Positions 49,865-61,997 of a DNA stretch of 64,000 nucleotides are shown here, in pieces. The notes beneath the pieces are model-generated. The model saw only the letters and a program-made list of their open reading frames with translations, did no database searches and was not told where the DNA came from. The position numbers and the translations under genes were made by a program. Position 1 is the stretch's first letter. Every line of letters starts with the position of its first letter. Source of the DNA: Panulirus ornatus (Eukaryota > Arthropoda > Malacostraca > Decapoda > Palinuridae); the NCBI RefSeq assembly GCF_036320965.1, contig NC_092264.1, positions 16,539,775 through 16,603,774 of the forward strand, in the 5' to 3' direction.

Positions 49865-50085
49865 CAAGGGTGAGGCAGAAGGGAGGGTGTGAGAGGCTGG
49901 AGGGTGAAGGGTGAGGCAGTAGGGAGAGTGAGAGGCAGGAGGTTCAAGGGTGAGGCAGTAGGGAAGGTGTGAAAAGCAGGAGGATGAAGGGCGAGGCAGT
50001 AGGGAGAGTGAGAGGCAGGAGGTTCAAGGGTGAGGCAGTAGGGAGGGTGTGAGAGGCAGGAGGATGAAGGGTGTGGGAGGCAGGA
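49865..50085 (+). repeat. Minisatellite, unit about 40 bp
   Basis: About five units with GGTGAGGCAGTAGGGAG and GAGAGGCAGGAGG. Confidence 0.88.
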
Positions 50086-50384
50086 CGATAAAGAAGTTCA
50101 CAAAGAACTTCCTCAAGAGAAAAAAAAAAATGCAAGTGTATAAACCTAGTGGTATAGTACTCAGGTTCTCGAGCTTCACTAAACCGTGTGGGTGTGTGGG
50201 GCGGGCAGGAGGGTGGGGACGCCAGGAAGAATTAACTCGAAGGTTTAGGGAAAGAGAAATAAATGACGGGAGTCATTAACTGTAAGGAGAGGAGGAGAGG
50301 GTGCGAGTGGCCGGAGATGACGCAACATTACCTCCAGGATGACCTGGCCATTACATCTGGCGGAGGGACGAGCGAACCCCAGGT

Positions 50385-50960
50385 GCTGGCCAGGAGGTCA
50401 GGCTACACCAGGTGCTGGCCAGAAGGTCAGGCAACACCAGGCGCTAGCCATGAGGTCAGGCTACACCAGGTGCTGGCCAAGAGGCCAGGCAACACCAGGC
50501 GCTGGCCATGAGGTCAGGCTACACCAGGTGCTGGCCAGAAGGTCAGGCAACACCAGGCGCTAGCCATGAGGTCAGGCTACACCAGGTGCTAGCCAAGAGG
50601 CCAGGCAACACCAGGCGCTGGCCATGAGGTCAGGCTACACCAGGTGCTGGCCAGAAGGTCAGGCAACACCAAGCGCTAGCCATGAGGTCAGGCTACACCA
50701 GGTGCTGGCCAAGAGGCCAGGCAACACCAGGCGCTAGCCATGAGGTCAGGCTACACCAGGTGCTGGCCAAGAGGCCAGGCAACACCAGGCGCTAGCCATG
50801 AGGTCAGGCTACACCAGGTGCTAGCCAAGAGGCCAGGCAACACCAGGCGCTGGCCATGAGGTCAGGCAACACCAGGTGCTGGCCAGGAGGCCAGGATACA
50901 CTAGATGTCGCCTAGGAGGCCAGGATACTCCAAGAGTTGGTCAGGTCAAGCCACACCAGG
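50385..50960 (+). repeat. Higher-order minisatellite (29-bp units paired into 58 bp)
   Basis: About 19 units of 29 bp. They alternate between two subtypes, GGTGCTGGCCA and GGCGCTAGCCA, each ending CAGGCTACACCA or CAGGCAACACCA. A third-order pattern (AGAAGGTC versus AGAGGCC) is also visible. It decays at both edges. Confidence 0.95.
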
Positions 50961-51114
50961 TGCTGGCCGGGAGGAGGGGCTACACCAGGTGCTGGCCAGG
51001 AGGCAGTGAAGCACCGTGTGCTGGCCAGGGGACGGGGCTGGCCGGTAACTGCAGTCATCACAGGCAACGACGTAGTCATCAGCGCCTCCCTCCCTGCCGC
51101 CGGCGACCCAGGTC

Positions 51115-51865
51115 ACTCCCCACTCCCCGCGTCTCAAGGTTCCCTCCCTCCCCCGCGTCTCAAGGCTCCCTCCCTCCCTCCCCGCGTTCAAAGGCTCCCC
51201 TCCCTCCCTCCCTCCCCCGCGTCCCAAGGCTTCCTTCCTCCCTCCCCCCTCGTCCCAAGGCTCCCTCCCTCCCTCCCCGCGTCCCATGATTCTATCCCTC
51301 CCTGCCCCGCGCCCTGAGGCTCCGTCCCTTCCTCCCTCCCCCGCGTCCCATGGTTCTATCCCTCCCTCCCCGCGTTCCATGGTTCTATCCCTCCCTCCCC
51401 CGCGTCCCAAAGCTCTATCCCTCCCTCCCCGCGTCCCATGGCTCTATCCCTCCCTCTCCCGAGTCCCATGGCTCCATCACTCCCTCCCTCCTCGCGTCTC
51501 AAAGCTCCATCCCTCCTTCCCCCGCGTCCTAAGGCTCCATCCCACCCTCCCCCGCGTCCTAAGGCTCCCTTTCTCCCTCCCCCGCGTCCCAAGGCTCCCT
51601 CCCTCCCTCCCTCCCCCGCGTCCCAAAGCTCCATCCCTCCCTCCCCCGAAGGCTCCTTCCCTCCCTCCCCCGCGTACCATGGCTCCATTCCTCCCTCCCT
51701 CGCGTCCTAAGGCTCCATCCCTCCCTCCCTCGCGTCCCAAGGCTCCATTCCTCCCTCCCCGCGTCCCAAGGCTCCATTCCTCCCTCCCCGCGTCCCAAGG
51801 CTCCATCCCTCCGTCCCTCGCGTCCCAAGGCTCCATCCCTCCCTCCCTCGCGCCCTAAGACCTAA
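51115..51865 (+). repeat. Polypyrimidine minisatellite, unit about 30 bp
   Basis: About 24 units of CCCGCGTCCCAAGGCTCCAT plus TCCCTCCCTC. The complementary strand has many G-runs. Pro/Ser-rich (plus) and Gly/Arg-rich (minus) open frames arise from it and are not genes. Confidence 0.95.
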
Positions 51866-51984
51866 CGGTATCCCTCAGGTCGAGCAACGCTATACTCTAG
51901 TGTAACCACCAGAGGTAATGAGCCAAATGTAACACACCAAGAACAACACACAGGACGACTTACAATGAGGACCTATACAAGCGT

Positions 51985-52110
51985 CACAGATGGTGTGTCG
52001 TCTGGCTGGTGACGGTCACAGATGGTGTGTCGCCTGGCTGGTGACGGTCACAGCTGGTGTGTCACTTGGCTGGTGACGGTCACAGATGGTGTGTTACTCG
52101 GCTGGTGACG
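51985..52110 (+). repeat. Minisatellite, unit 33 bp
   Basis: Four units with GGCTGGTGACGGTCACAG and TGGTGTGTC. Confidence 0.92.
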
Positions 52111-52764
52111 GTCGACCCGAGTAAATGTGACGAGGATACGTCACACTGGGAGGTGTTGACATGAATACCATCATCAAGTGGGAAGGGAAACCCGCAGGAA
52201 TCTCTGTGCCCAGAGGGATCTGCCAGCAGACATCACACCTAAATTATTGCTAAGGTTTTTTTTTACACCTGAGGAAGACAGTCAAGGAGGCGTACCGTCT
52301 GCTGGCAAATATGTGAATCACATTCAGTCATATGGTTAAGGGAATATCTGTTATATGGTTAAGGGAATATCCAATGAGTTTTACATCCCAGCGTAGGCTA
52401 AAACCAGCATATGCTTCTCAAGTTTGGCCACCGCACCTACAGAAGGCCAAAGATCTAGCAGGAGAAAATCCACAAGGCAGAGCAGCCAAGATGAAGCCAC
52501 GATTTAGGAAAGTTGAATCACAGGAAAGAGTTACAGGCCTTGACTCTGTCCACCAGGGAATACGACAGAAGGCATGGGTGACCTGACCATGACCAAGTCT
52601 TTAAACCAGTTTGACGACGACGACAACGAACGGTCATTCGAGAAACGCGAGGCTGGAACAACCAGAGGTCATAACATGAAATTAAGAAAAGACGTAAAGT
52701 ATTATTCACACGGTTGAAGTGCAGTGGACGAATGGGATATCCCAAGTAAGGAAATTGTGAACAT

Positions 52765-53005
52765 GGGCAGCATACACGAGTATCAAAAGTATGAGGATGT
52801 TCACTCGATGAGGCAGCATACACGAGTATCAAAAGTATGAGGATGTTCACTCGATGAGGCAGCATACACGAGTATCAAAAGTATGAGGATGTTCACTCGA
52901 TGAGGCAGCATACACGAGTATCAAAAGTAGTATGAGGGTGTTCACTCGATGAGGCAGCATACACGAGTATCAAAAGTAGTATGAGGATGTTCACTCGATG
53001 AGGCC
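52765..53005 (+). repeat. Minisatellite, unit 46-49 bp
   Basis: Five nearly identical units of GCAGCATACACGAGTATCAA plus GATGTTCACTCGATGAG. Two units carry an extra AGT, so they form a subset. High identity suggests recent expansion. Confidence 0.95.
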
Positions 53006-53384
53006 CCACGAGTGTAGAACTCTCGGCCCCGTACAGTACAAAGAGGTTGTTACACATACCCATAACAAAAAGGCGCGCCATGCAGTCAGACACACACGTA
53101 CACACACACATGCGACCTATGCCACTATGGCCTTCTACAGAACAGACTGTCACTAACAGATGTCCGCACCAGGCTTGGCCCTGACGAACAAGGTGAATGT
53201 AATCACACGCACAGGAACACACACACACACACACACACACAAGAACATGGATGCCCATACCAGCGTCAAACAATACGCGCACAAATACAGGAGGAGCTAT
53301 AATGAATTTCACTCTTGTAGCCCCGTGCCATGTCGGCGGTGTTTATAAACGTAGAGGGTATAACATGAATAGCTTGCAGCAACC

Positions 53385-53388
<4 letters not shown>

Positions 53389-53461
<73 letters not shown>
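53389..53461. repeat. (TA)n microsatellite
   Basis: Pure TA array without adjoining LINE or family A sequence. Confidence 0.95.
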
Positions 53462-53465
<4 letters not shown>

Positions 53466-53897
53466 GAGGACTTCGTACGGAGTGTCTCAGGCGAAGACTT
53501 CGTCAACACTGGACCAGAGGAGCAGGTGTTGCGAGTGGTCTGCCGCAAGCAGGAGCGGGGAGAGCCTCTCACCCTCTCCCACTAGCGCTGTACCCTCGAG
53601 CTTCTTATTGTTAATTCTTCACCCCAGGTTAGCGACGCCGCCTCTAAGGAGCAGCAGCACCACCACCTCCCCAGGGGCATCTCCTCCCGTCCGCTGGGGT
53701 ACAACAGACATCATATACGTTTATGGCACGAAGAATATTGTCACTATGTACAGCGTCGAGGGAACAGAACCAGAATATTTGTTAATTGTCGCCCATTTTC
53801 TGTGGGTCAGGTGATCGCTAGGAGCACAGTCTCGTAAAATAATCTCACTCCAAGGCAGTCCAATAGTACCCCTGCTACTAGAAGCAGCATGGACTTT

Positions 53898-54105
53898 GGA
53901 AAGGGGACCTGCGTGTCGTAGAAGGCGACTAAAAGGGGAGGGAGCGGGGGGCTGGAAATTCTCCCCTCTCGTTTTTTTTTTTTAATTTTCCAAAAGAAGG
54001 AACAGAGAAGGGGGCCAGGTGAGGATATTCCAAAAAAGGCCCAGTCCTCTGTTCTTAACGCTACCTTGCTAACGCGGGTAATGGCGAGTAGTTTGAAAGA
54101 AAAAA

Positions 54106-54108
<3 letters not shown>
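53898..54108 (+). mobile_element. Family A SINE-like copy A8 (slightly 5'-truncated)
   Basis: Starts at CTGCGTGTCGTAGAAGGCGA and ends GCTACCTTGCTAACGCGGG then TAATGGCGAGTAG before (TA)n. Confidence 0.86.

Positions 54109-54191
<83 letters not shown>
54109..54191. repeat. (TA)n between A8 and L14
   Basis: Pure TA array. Confidence 0.95.
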
Positions 54192-54193
<2 letters not shown>

Positions 54194-54620
54194 TTATACT
54201 TTGTCGCTGTCTCCCGCGTCAGCGAGGTAGCGCAAGGAGACTGAAGAAAGAATGGCCCAACCACCCACATACACATGTATATACATAAACGCCCACACAC
54301 GCACATATACATACTTATACATTTCAACGTATACATACATGTACATACACAGGCATATAAATACATATATATATACACATGTACATATTCGTACTTGCTG
54401 CCTTCATCCATTCTCGTCGCTACCCCGCCACACGAAATGTACCGAAACCACAGCTCCTTTTCCACATCCAGGCCACACAAAACTTTACATGGTTTACCCC
54501 AGACGCTTCACATGCCCTGGTTCAATCCACTGACAGCACGTCGACCCCGGTATATCACATCGTTCCAGTTCACTCTATTCCTTGCACGCCTTTCACCCTT
54601 CTGTATGCTCAGGCCCCGAT
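54192..54620 (-). mobile_element. TA-LINE copy L14 (3' UTR plus last codons)
   Basis: Minus-strand LINE 3' end with the long UTR and a short piece of the C-terminus (to the GLSIQK/CDRG region). It is cut at CAGGCCCCGATC, where family A sequence begins. Confidence 0.83.
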
Positions 54621-54786
54621 CGCCATTTCCTGCGTTAGGGAAGTAACGTCAAGAACAGATGACTGAGCCTCAGAGGGAAAACTCCTCACTTGGCCCCCTT
54701 CTCTGTTCCTTCTTCTGGAAAAATAAAAGAGGAGGGGAGGATTTCCTGCCCCCTGCTCCCTTCCCTTTTAGTCGCCTTCTACGAGG
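54621..54786 (-). mobile_element. Family A SINE-like copy A9
   Basis: Inverted relative of A8. It lacks the last about 20 bp of the 3' end and the TA tail (it starts at CGCCATTTCCTGCGTTAGGG) and ends TCGCCTTCTACGA. With A8 it brackets L14 in inverted orientation. Confidence 0.82.
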
Positions 54787-57175
54787 TAACTTTCAGCACT
54801 ACACGTATGTTGGTCAACTTGAAAGTTGCGGAAGAAGATGCTAGATTTAAGTACTGCAACTATTAATGATCTTGGCATTGCTTTTGACGGGAAAATCTGG
54901 GATGAAACTGTCAATGAAAACGACATGAACGTATACTGCAGTAAAACTTTCAAAGCAGTAGAGGGGAAAAGATATTACCAAGGCCAGAAACGCTTGGTTT
55001 TAAACGTTCGGCGGACCAAAAAAGTCTGGTACTAAACATGAAATGGACCAGAAATGTAAATTACTAATTATTCTAAGGTCGAGCCACGTATTGTATCAAG
55101 TATTCAAAGGACCAAACAACATTACTTGTCGAAGATCAAAATGGACCAAAACAGTGTCACATTAAACATCAAACGGACCACAGACAGGTTTCTTGGCCCA
55201 GGGATCATTGTCATTAAACCTTCGAGAGATCAGAAATGCTAATTACTAAGCCACTATTCACTATGAGACACGTATAATCAAACCTTCTTCTCCTGGCCAG
55301 AAATAGGCGCCATTAAGCCTTCACTCGGCAGATTGGACTCCGTGCTAACATGGCATACATCGGATGGACGCGTGAGCTTATCAACGTATTCAAACGTTCT
55401 GTTTCAATACGTTTACGTGATACCCTAAGGTTTTATCTTCCAGTATTGCCAGTATTTGTAAAGATCATCAGGGTTCGTGAGGAGTTTTGGACACCCACTA
55501 CGAAAAAGAAAATGGATGGAACAGCAAAAGAACAGCGGCAAACTTGCAAGGCGATTCTTGGACAGAGACACAGCGGGTATGAAAGGCGTCTAAGACTTTT
55601 AAAAGGTGATTTTACACGGGACATTATAGTTATTGATGGCTTCTGTAATCTTATCTAGGAATCTAGGAAAGAGCAGAGTTATGTAATCTTATCTGTCGTG
55701 AGGGACACTAGGCTTAGAACATATTTTATTTTGAACGAGAAATAAATCCGTATGTCTTTCATGGGATTATTGGCATATGGAATGACTTACCAACTATGAT
55801 GGCCGAGAGGAACCAAGTGATATACGTTTCAAAAGAGACTTCACGGTCACTTCGCTTCAACTCCAAAAGCGGTTGTCATTTTGCGTCTCCATAGTTGTAA
55901 AGTTTGCAGACATTCTTCTTTAAGTCGCTTATTTACTCTCTTCATACTATGATTTCCATTTCTGATTTCTTCTGTTTTCACAAAGAACCTCAAAAGGATC
56001 CAGTAAATTGGCTGTTTACACTCCTCGATGTTCCAATATTCCCTTGACTGTGTGCAAACTTCATCAGCAGCTGCAGCAAGATTTTGAAATATCATCTGGA
56101 GTCGACGGGACAATTTCTTGGCTTCGAAATGTCGCCGTCTGTCAGTATTAGGATGTGGCCTTTATACACCGCTAACCTTTAGCGTTAATGTTATGACCGC
56201 TGATTATAGCCAGCCGCTGACGTGAGGCTATTAGCTTGGTGCCCGCGTCGGCTGCATGACATCCCTGGCGCCGGTGTCAGGCGCATGACTCACTCGAATC
56301 CAGGCAATGAAAGTGGTAAGGAATATTGAATATCTGATACCAGAATAATGAATATTCTTTTCTAGACTCTGCTGAAATAGAGGCATTTAAGGGGATAGGT
56401 TTGTTAAGGGAAGGGTAAGAAGTCCCGCAAGGGAAGTATTGTAAGGAGTTTCCCTTATTTCAGATGGCCAAGTTTGGTGAGGTGGCAGCATGGGGCCTGG
56501 GCCTTGTAACACCATTATATACTATATACAAACCCCTAGACCATTTTCTATAAAAGGGTCCTGGTGTAACCCATGACTTTCCTAAAGGCACTTGCAGCCC
56601 ATGGCTGCGCTACATCCAGTAACAGGGAAATGAAGACTTCATTGGAGGAAGTTCTTTGAAAGGTGACTGTCCACTTGCGGTGTAACCTCGAGCAGGCGGG
56701 CTATGTAGTTCGAACCCTGGCTGTAGCAATCCCAGGAGAGCCAGACCGTGTAAGGTGTACTGGCTGTACTCTCATGTACCACAGTGACCCGGACGCTGTA
56801 CCTCAAGAGAAACTTTCCAGCCGGAGGGATGAATGCGCTGCTGAATACAGCAGCGACTGTAGCCCAGACTTAATATACCTGCGCAACTGTGATGTGTGGC
56901 GGTAGGGAGAAGAGGTAGGCATTAACTGTAGCTCTCACTACAGCGTCTACAGAGCAGTCTACTGTATCCTTCCACTGTAGTTGCGGTAGGAAATCTTCTA
57001 CTGTATCATCACTATCTCTAAACCGAGTCTTCGGCGATAAGAGACTGTCGCTGTCAGCCATATCATTGTTGATACCGTCCATTACTCTCATGAACAACCA
57101 GTCACATTACGTGGTATGCATAACTCGAGCTTAGAACGATCGTTCGCCATCACTCATGCCAGCCCCTAGTCTAGC
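54787..57175. other. Stretch with no gene recognised
   Basis: Open frames of 60-100 codons occur but show no domain, splice pattern or codon bias that I trust. A GAAATGGACCA/AAACGGACCA motif recurs at 55.0-55.2 kb. A B-box-like GTTCGAACC occurs at about 56709. Confidence 0.45.
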
Positions 57176-57179
57176 TACA

Positions 57180-57370
57180 ACGAGGGTCAGCCAGGCCCCT
57201 AGCCTTGCCGAGGCGAGGGTCAGCCAGGCCCTAGCCTTGCCGAGGCGAGGGTCTGCCAGGCCTCTAAGCTAGCCGAGGCGAGGGTCGGCCAGGCCCTAGC
57301 CTAGCCGAGGCGAGGGTCAGCCAGGCCCTAGCCTTGCCGAGGCGAGGGTCTGCCAGGCCCTAGCCTAGTC
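57180..57370 (+). repeat. Minisatellite, unit about 31 bp
   Basis: Six units of GCCGAGGCGAGGGTCAGCCA plus GGCCCTAGCCT. Confidence 0.93.
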
Positions 57371-57839
57371 GAGAAGACTAGAAGGTCGGCGGGTCCGACA
57401 GGCGGAGGGTAGCACAACGCCCTGGCATACTCGTATGGCGAACCAAATTATAGCATGTGTAGCAATGACGGGGGAGGAGGAGGAGGAGGAGGTTAGGTTA
57501 ACGCTATGGGGGAAGATGATACTTTAATGAATGGCGGAGCGAGACGATAGCCTAGCTGGGGTAACGATAGCCTGAGAGGGAGACAATGGCTAGAACAACA
57601 CCCAAGATAAACATCTGTTGTGGTACATATATGGCTGCTACCTACCCGCCTCCTTCACCACGTTTAATGCCTGTATATACAACTCCGCTTCCCTAACTGG
57701 TCCGCCACACCCAACCTATTCTAACGTCAAACGATTTCCATTAGTTTGAGAATCTGTCCTTAATATCTCTGAGGTTTTTAGAATATTTTTGTTGGATGTG
57801 AAGATCTTTGCTGCCATAGGTGGTGGAAATTTCACTAAC

Positions 57840-57955
57840 TACTGTCACTACTTCTACTATAACTACCACTACTGCGACTACCACTACTACTACTACTACT
57901 ACTAATTATCATTATTATTATTATTATGATCATTATCATTATCACTATTATCATT
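57840..57955. repeat. (ACT)n then (ATT)n trinucleotide tract
   Basis: Imperfect trinucleotide repeats ending at the family A relic A10. Confidence 0.88.
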
Positions 57956-57959
57956 ATTC

Positions 57960-58066
57960 CCAGCATGTCGTAGAAGGCGACGAAGAGGGGAGGACGCGGA
58001 GAGGCTGGAAATCCTCCCTTCTGTTCATGACGCTATCTCGCGAAGGCGGAAAATGACGAACAGATG
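57960..58066 (+). mobile_element. Family A relic A10 (internally deleted)
   Basis: ATGTCGTAGAAGGCGACGAAG start and GGCTGGAAATCCTCCC, then directly to TCTGTTCATGACGCTATCTC. The middle third is missing and there is no TA tail. Older than the other copies. Confidence 0.75.
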
Positions 58067-58096
58067 TCGTTTTCATCCTGCTTTTATAGATCTCTC

Positions 58097-58098
<2 letters not shown>

Positions 58099-58145
<47 letters not shown>

Positions 58146-58150
58146 ACACG
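58099..58150. repeat. (CA)n microsatellite
   Basis: About 20 CA units. The rest of 58151-59600 shows nothing recognised. Confidence 0.95.
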
Positions 58151-59587
58151 CACACAAGAGATGAGGACCACGAGTGTAAACCACCCTTCCCTGCTCACAA
58201 GAATTAGGTAATGACACACGTTGTGTGGGAAGACCTTTACATATTTTCCCCAACATCGGAATCAACAAGCTTATTATCCCGGTGATTTACGACCCACAGC
58301 CATCACCACGATCATCAGCTTACTCTGTGAAAGCTTAGCGTTTCATCAAGCTTATACAGACATCACAAGACCTACAGGTCCTGAGCAGTTAAGTACCATG
58401 GAGACGTCTTCTACCATCCAATTTCTCTTAAGCTTCCTCTTCAGCAACTTGATGTGAGATCTCTGTGGCTCCCTCCTTCGTTCAGTTCACCACCGTTCAG
58501 TAACGTTAGATAACCACTGTACACTCATCCACAAAAGCCATCAGGTCTGGGCTGTGGGAGGGAAACTCATTCCCAGGCTTGCAGACTTCCTCAGGGAAGG
58601 TCGCCACTCTGAACACTTCCTAAGTGTCCACCTCCACCTTCCAAGGTCCTCAGTACATGGTGTCATACAGGGAGCAAATGATGGGGTGTCTTCCTACCTC
58701 CTCGTATTGGCAAATGGTGTTCTGATGGATACGACTGTTTGACGGGAGTGTGTACACACGACTCTTGCCATTAGTATCAACGGAGGACAAGAGTTGATCT
58801 GACTACACTGCTCTCCTGGACACACTCAACAGCTTTCAAGACTGGACTACAGCGAGACGCGTCACCACCAACCGAACAAGACGGGTGTTCATCCCACCAA
58901 ACTCCTCGGCGCTAATTTGCACCACGCAATAATCTGAAGGGGTCACGCCCAGTGTCATCTTGAACTCTTCCAGTATACCTGCGTACGTCTATGTACGTTA
59001 AAATCCGAGCATACGCACGGACAGCCAAACAAAAACAATTGAACCACGGACGGACGGACGGGCACACATGGACACCCACACGGAATGACGGACCGGGACA
59101 AAGCAATGTGACCCCTCACTCTACCATACGGGTCTTGATCCCCAGTCTTGGAGGCACCTCACCTCCGCAGTCTTAAGCATGTTATTGAGAGCATCACACA
59201 GAGTCTTACTATGCAGTAAGGAGTTCCCCAGCAAGACCAGAGCCACCAGGAGATAGGGGTCATATCACGACAGGTGGTTCGCTCCAGCTGTGGAGTACTC
59301 CATCAGGGACCTAATTTCGCCGTCATCACCACAAACACCTCATGAATTATGCAGCTGGAAGCCACTGCTTTGTGGTACACGGGGAGTGGAAGACACGCAC
59401 ACCTCTGCCCAGTCATCTGTCAGTGTCCGCATACTTCTCGGCTCTTGTTTCTCCACTGGAGGAGATAAGATGTTTCTTTGTTCTGGAGGACGTAACCATT
59501 TCTCCCACTGGAGAAGCAACAGCTGTCTCCTCGAATGTTCGAAAACGTCCAGAAAATGACCATTACTATCTTCTGACAGAGCGTTAA

Positions 59588-59695
59588 TGGCATATGGTAT
59601 ACATTCCCTAAACTTAAATGGATTTTCCTGTATGCTGAATGTCGTATACATTCCCTAAACTGAAATGGATTTTCCTGTATATTGAATGTCGTAAG
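59588..59695 (+). repeat. Direct duplication of about 50 bp
   Basis: Two copies of a unit with ATACATTCCCTAAACT and ATGGATTTTCCTGTAT plus GAATGTCGTA. Confidence 0.88.
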
Positions 59696-60287
59696 GTTTG
59701 TATAATGTTCTTTGACCCCCCGACGTACAAAACTATATAAGATACAAACTTTCTGTATTTAATGGTCGACAGTAGACTGGTCCATATCCCATGACCCAAT
59801 CTTCCAATACATACGTGCACAATCATTTGATAGTACTGTAAGCCATATGATGCTGTGGCCTTGGTCTTTCAACCTGACCTGACCTGACCTCTGGTATGTA
59901 AGTTTGCATGACACCGACCATTCAACTTTCGACGTCTCTTTTAAAGTAGCATTTGGTATGGCTCTGACCCGCGAGACGAGTTCTGGGGGTATTGAAAAGT
60001 CGAGGGTGTCTGGCACAGCATTTCCTGCTTCCTGAAGACTGCCTTGGAGCATCTGGGCCTTCAAGGGCTCCCTCAGCGACCGGGGCCTCGCGCTCTGAGC
60101 GTATATAGAGAGAGCGTACAGGAAGGGTCAGCCCTACAGATGAGGATGACAGTTTTCACATTAGGATTCGAACCTCTACCATTTGTGTGGGACCTGGAAA
60201 CGCTTCAGACTAGGGTAGGGAATGGCCTTAGTTCACGTCAGGGCCAACGATATGACAAGACACGAACTGAGGGTTACGAATATTCCC

Positions 60288-60520
60288 ACTACAGTAGTCA
60301 GTACATAAACACCCCTACTGTAGTCACTACATTAACAAGCCCTACAGTAGTCACTACATTAACAACCCCTACAGTAGTCACTACATTAACAACCCCTACA
60401 GTAGTTACTACATTAACACCCGTAGTTACTACATTAACACGCCCACGGTAGTTACTACATTAACACCTCTACAGCAGGCACTACATTAACAACATTACAG
60501 CAGTCTCTACATTAACACTC
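60288..60520 (+). repeat. Minisatellite, unit about 25 bp
   Basis: About nine units of CTACAGTAGTCACTACATTA plus ACAAC. Confidence 0.93.
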
Positions 60521-60534
60521 CTACAGCTATTGGG

Positions 60535-61195
60535 TTGTTAATGTGTTCAGTAGACTTGGACCTGTTACCCGATATAGACTACACCTCGTCTCTACACCCA
60601 GCAGACCTGGACTTGTGACCCGGAAGCACACAACACCCCCATCTCTACACCCACCAGACTTGGACCTGTAACCCGGAAACACACAACGCCCCATCCCTAC
60701 ACCCACCAGACTTGGACCTGTGACCCGGAAACACACAACACCCCATCCCTACACCCACCAGACCTGGACCTGTGACCCGGAAACACACAACACCCCATCC
60801 CTACACCCACCAGACTTGGACCTGTGACCCGGAAACACACAACACCCCATCCCTACAGCCACCAGACTTGGACCTGTAACCCGGAAACACACAACGCCCC
60901 ATCCCTACACCCACCAGACTTGGACCTGTAACCCGGAAACACACAACACCCCATCCCTACACCCACCAGACCTGGACCTGTGACCCGGAAACACACAACA
61001 CCCCATCCCTACAGCCACCAGACTTGGACCTGTGACCCGGAAACACACAACACCCCATCCCTACACCCACCAGACTTGGACCTGTGACCCGGAAACACAC
61101 AAAACCCCATCCCTACACCCACCAGACTTGGACCTGTGACCCGGAAACACACAACACCCCATCCCTACACCCACCAGACCTGGACCTGTGTCCCA
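60535..61195 (+). repeat. Minisatellite, unit about 52 bp
   Basis: About 12 units with CCACCAGACTTGGACCTGTG and ACCCGGAAACACACAAC. Subtypes differ by GACTTGG/GACCTGG and TGTGACC/TGTAACC. Confidence 0.96.
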
Positions 61196-61289
61196 GGGAG
61201 GGTAGGCGTCTGCCGCCTGGCGCCAGGATAGCCTGACATTCTTCACGGACCTGGCCAGTATCACTATGCCAGGTCATACCTCTGGCGGG

Positions 61290-61500
61290 TGGCCTTGGGT
61301 GTGGGTGTGGAAGGGACAGGCGTCGGTGTGGGTGTGGTTAGGAGAGGCGTGGGTAGGACGGGTGTAGGTGTGAGAGGGACGGGTGTAAATGTGAGAGGGA
61401 CGGTTGTAGGCGTGAGAGGGACGGGTGTAGGCGTGAGAGGGAGGGGTGTAGGTGCGAGTGGGACGGGTTTAGGTATAGGTGCGGGTGTGGGTTCTCGGTG
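61290..61500 (+). repeat. Minisatellite, unit about 22 bp
   Basis: About nine units of GTGTAGGTGTGAGAGGGACG with variants. Confidence 0.9.
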
Positions 61501-61539
61501 TAGGGTGGATGTAGGTCAGGGCGGAATCCTGCCAACACC

Positions 61540-61630
61540 ACAGAAAACGGCAATTTTCGTATCCAAACAAGGACTCGAACCCGGGTCCATGAAATGCAGA
61601 CGCTGTCGGCTCTCCACTCCACCATGAGTA
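61540..61630 (-). mobile_element. tRNA-derived SINE head relic
   Basis: On the minus strand an A-box-like TGGAGTGGAGAG and a B box GGGTTCGAGTCC (complement of 61571-61582) are correctly spaced, but no cloverleaf can be made. Confidence 0.5.
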
Positions 61631-61997
61631 TTGATAATCAGTTGATTATGTTGATGATGTGAGAGTATGAGGAAGCGATCGTACCACTAACGCAGGGCCT
61701 GGCCTGGGAATACGTCGAAAATATACAATGAAATCTGTTGATAGCCTACAACAACATGGCGGGACTGTATGAGATACAGTAGGGTCGGGACTGTATGAGA
61801 TACAGTACTGTATCTTGTAGGGAGGTGAGTAATACCAGTATTTACTGAACCTAGAGAACGTGTGAGAACATATGGTTAATCCCAATTGCTTCTGCTATAA
61901 CTCGAAGGCAATACTGATCCTATGACGGTGCACAATGTCTACAGTTTAAGGCTTTGTTGTGTTTTCTGATGCGTGTGTTTTGGTCGATACCAGCACG

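Noticed and set aside
50385..50960. CRISPR-like regular repeat array
   Set aside because: No unique spacers. Units are contiguous and alternate between two subtypes, and the genome is animal.
51286..51858. 190-codon Pro/Ser/Leu frame
   Set aside because: Entirely minisatellite. All frames on both strands are open because the unit lacks stops.
56700..56760. tRNA or SINE at a GTTCGAACC box
   Set aside because: Only the B box is recognisable. No A box at a suitable distance.
60130..60250. B-box-like GGTTCGAATCC on the minus strand
   Set aside because: No convincing A box or repeated body. Kept out of the feature list.
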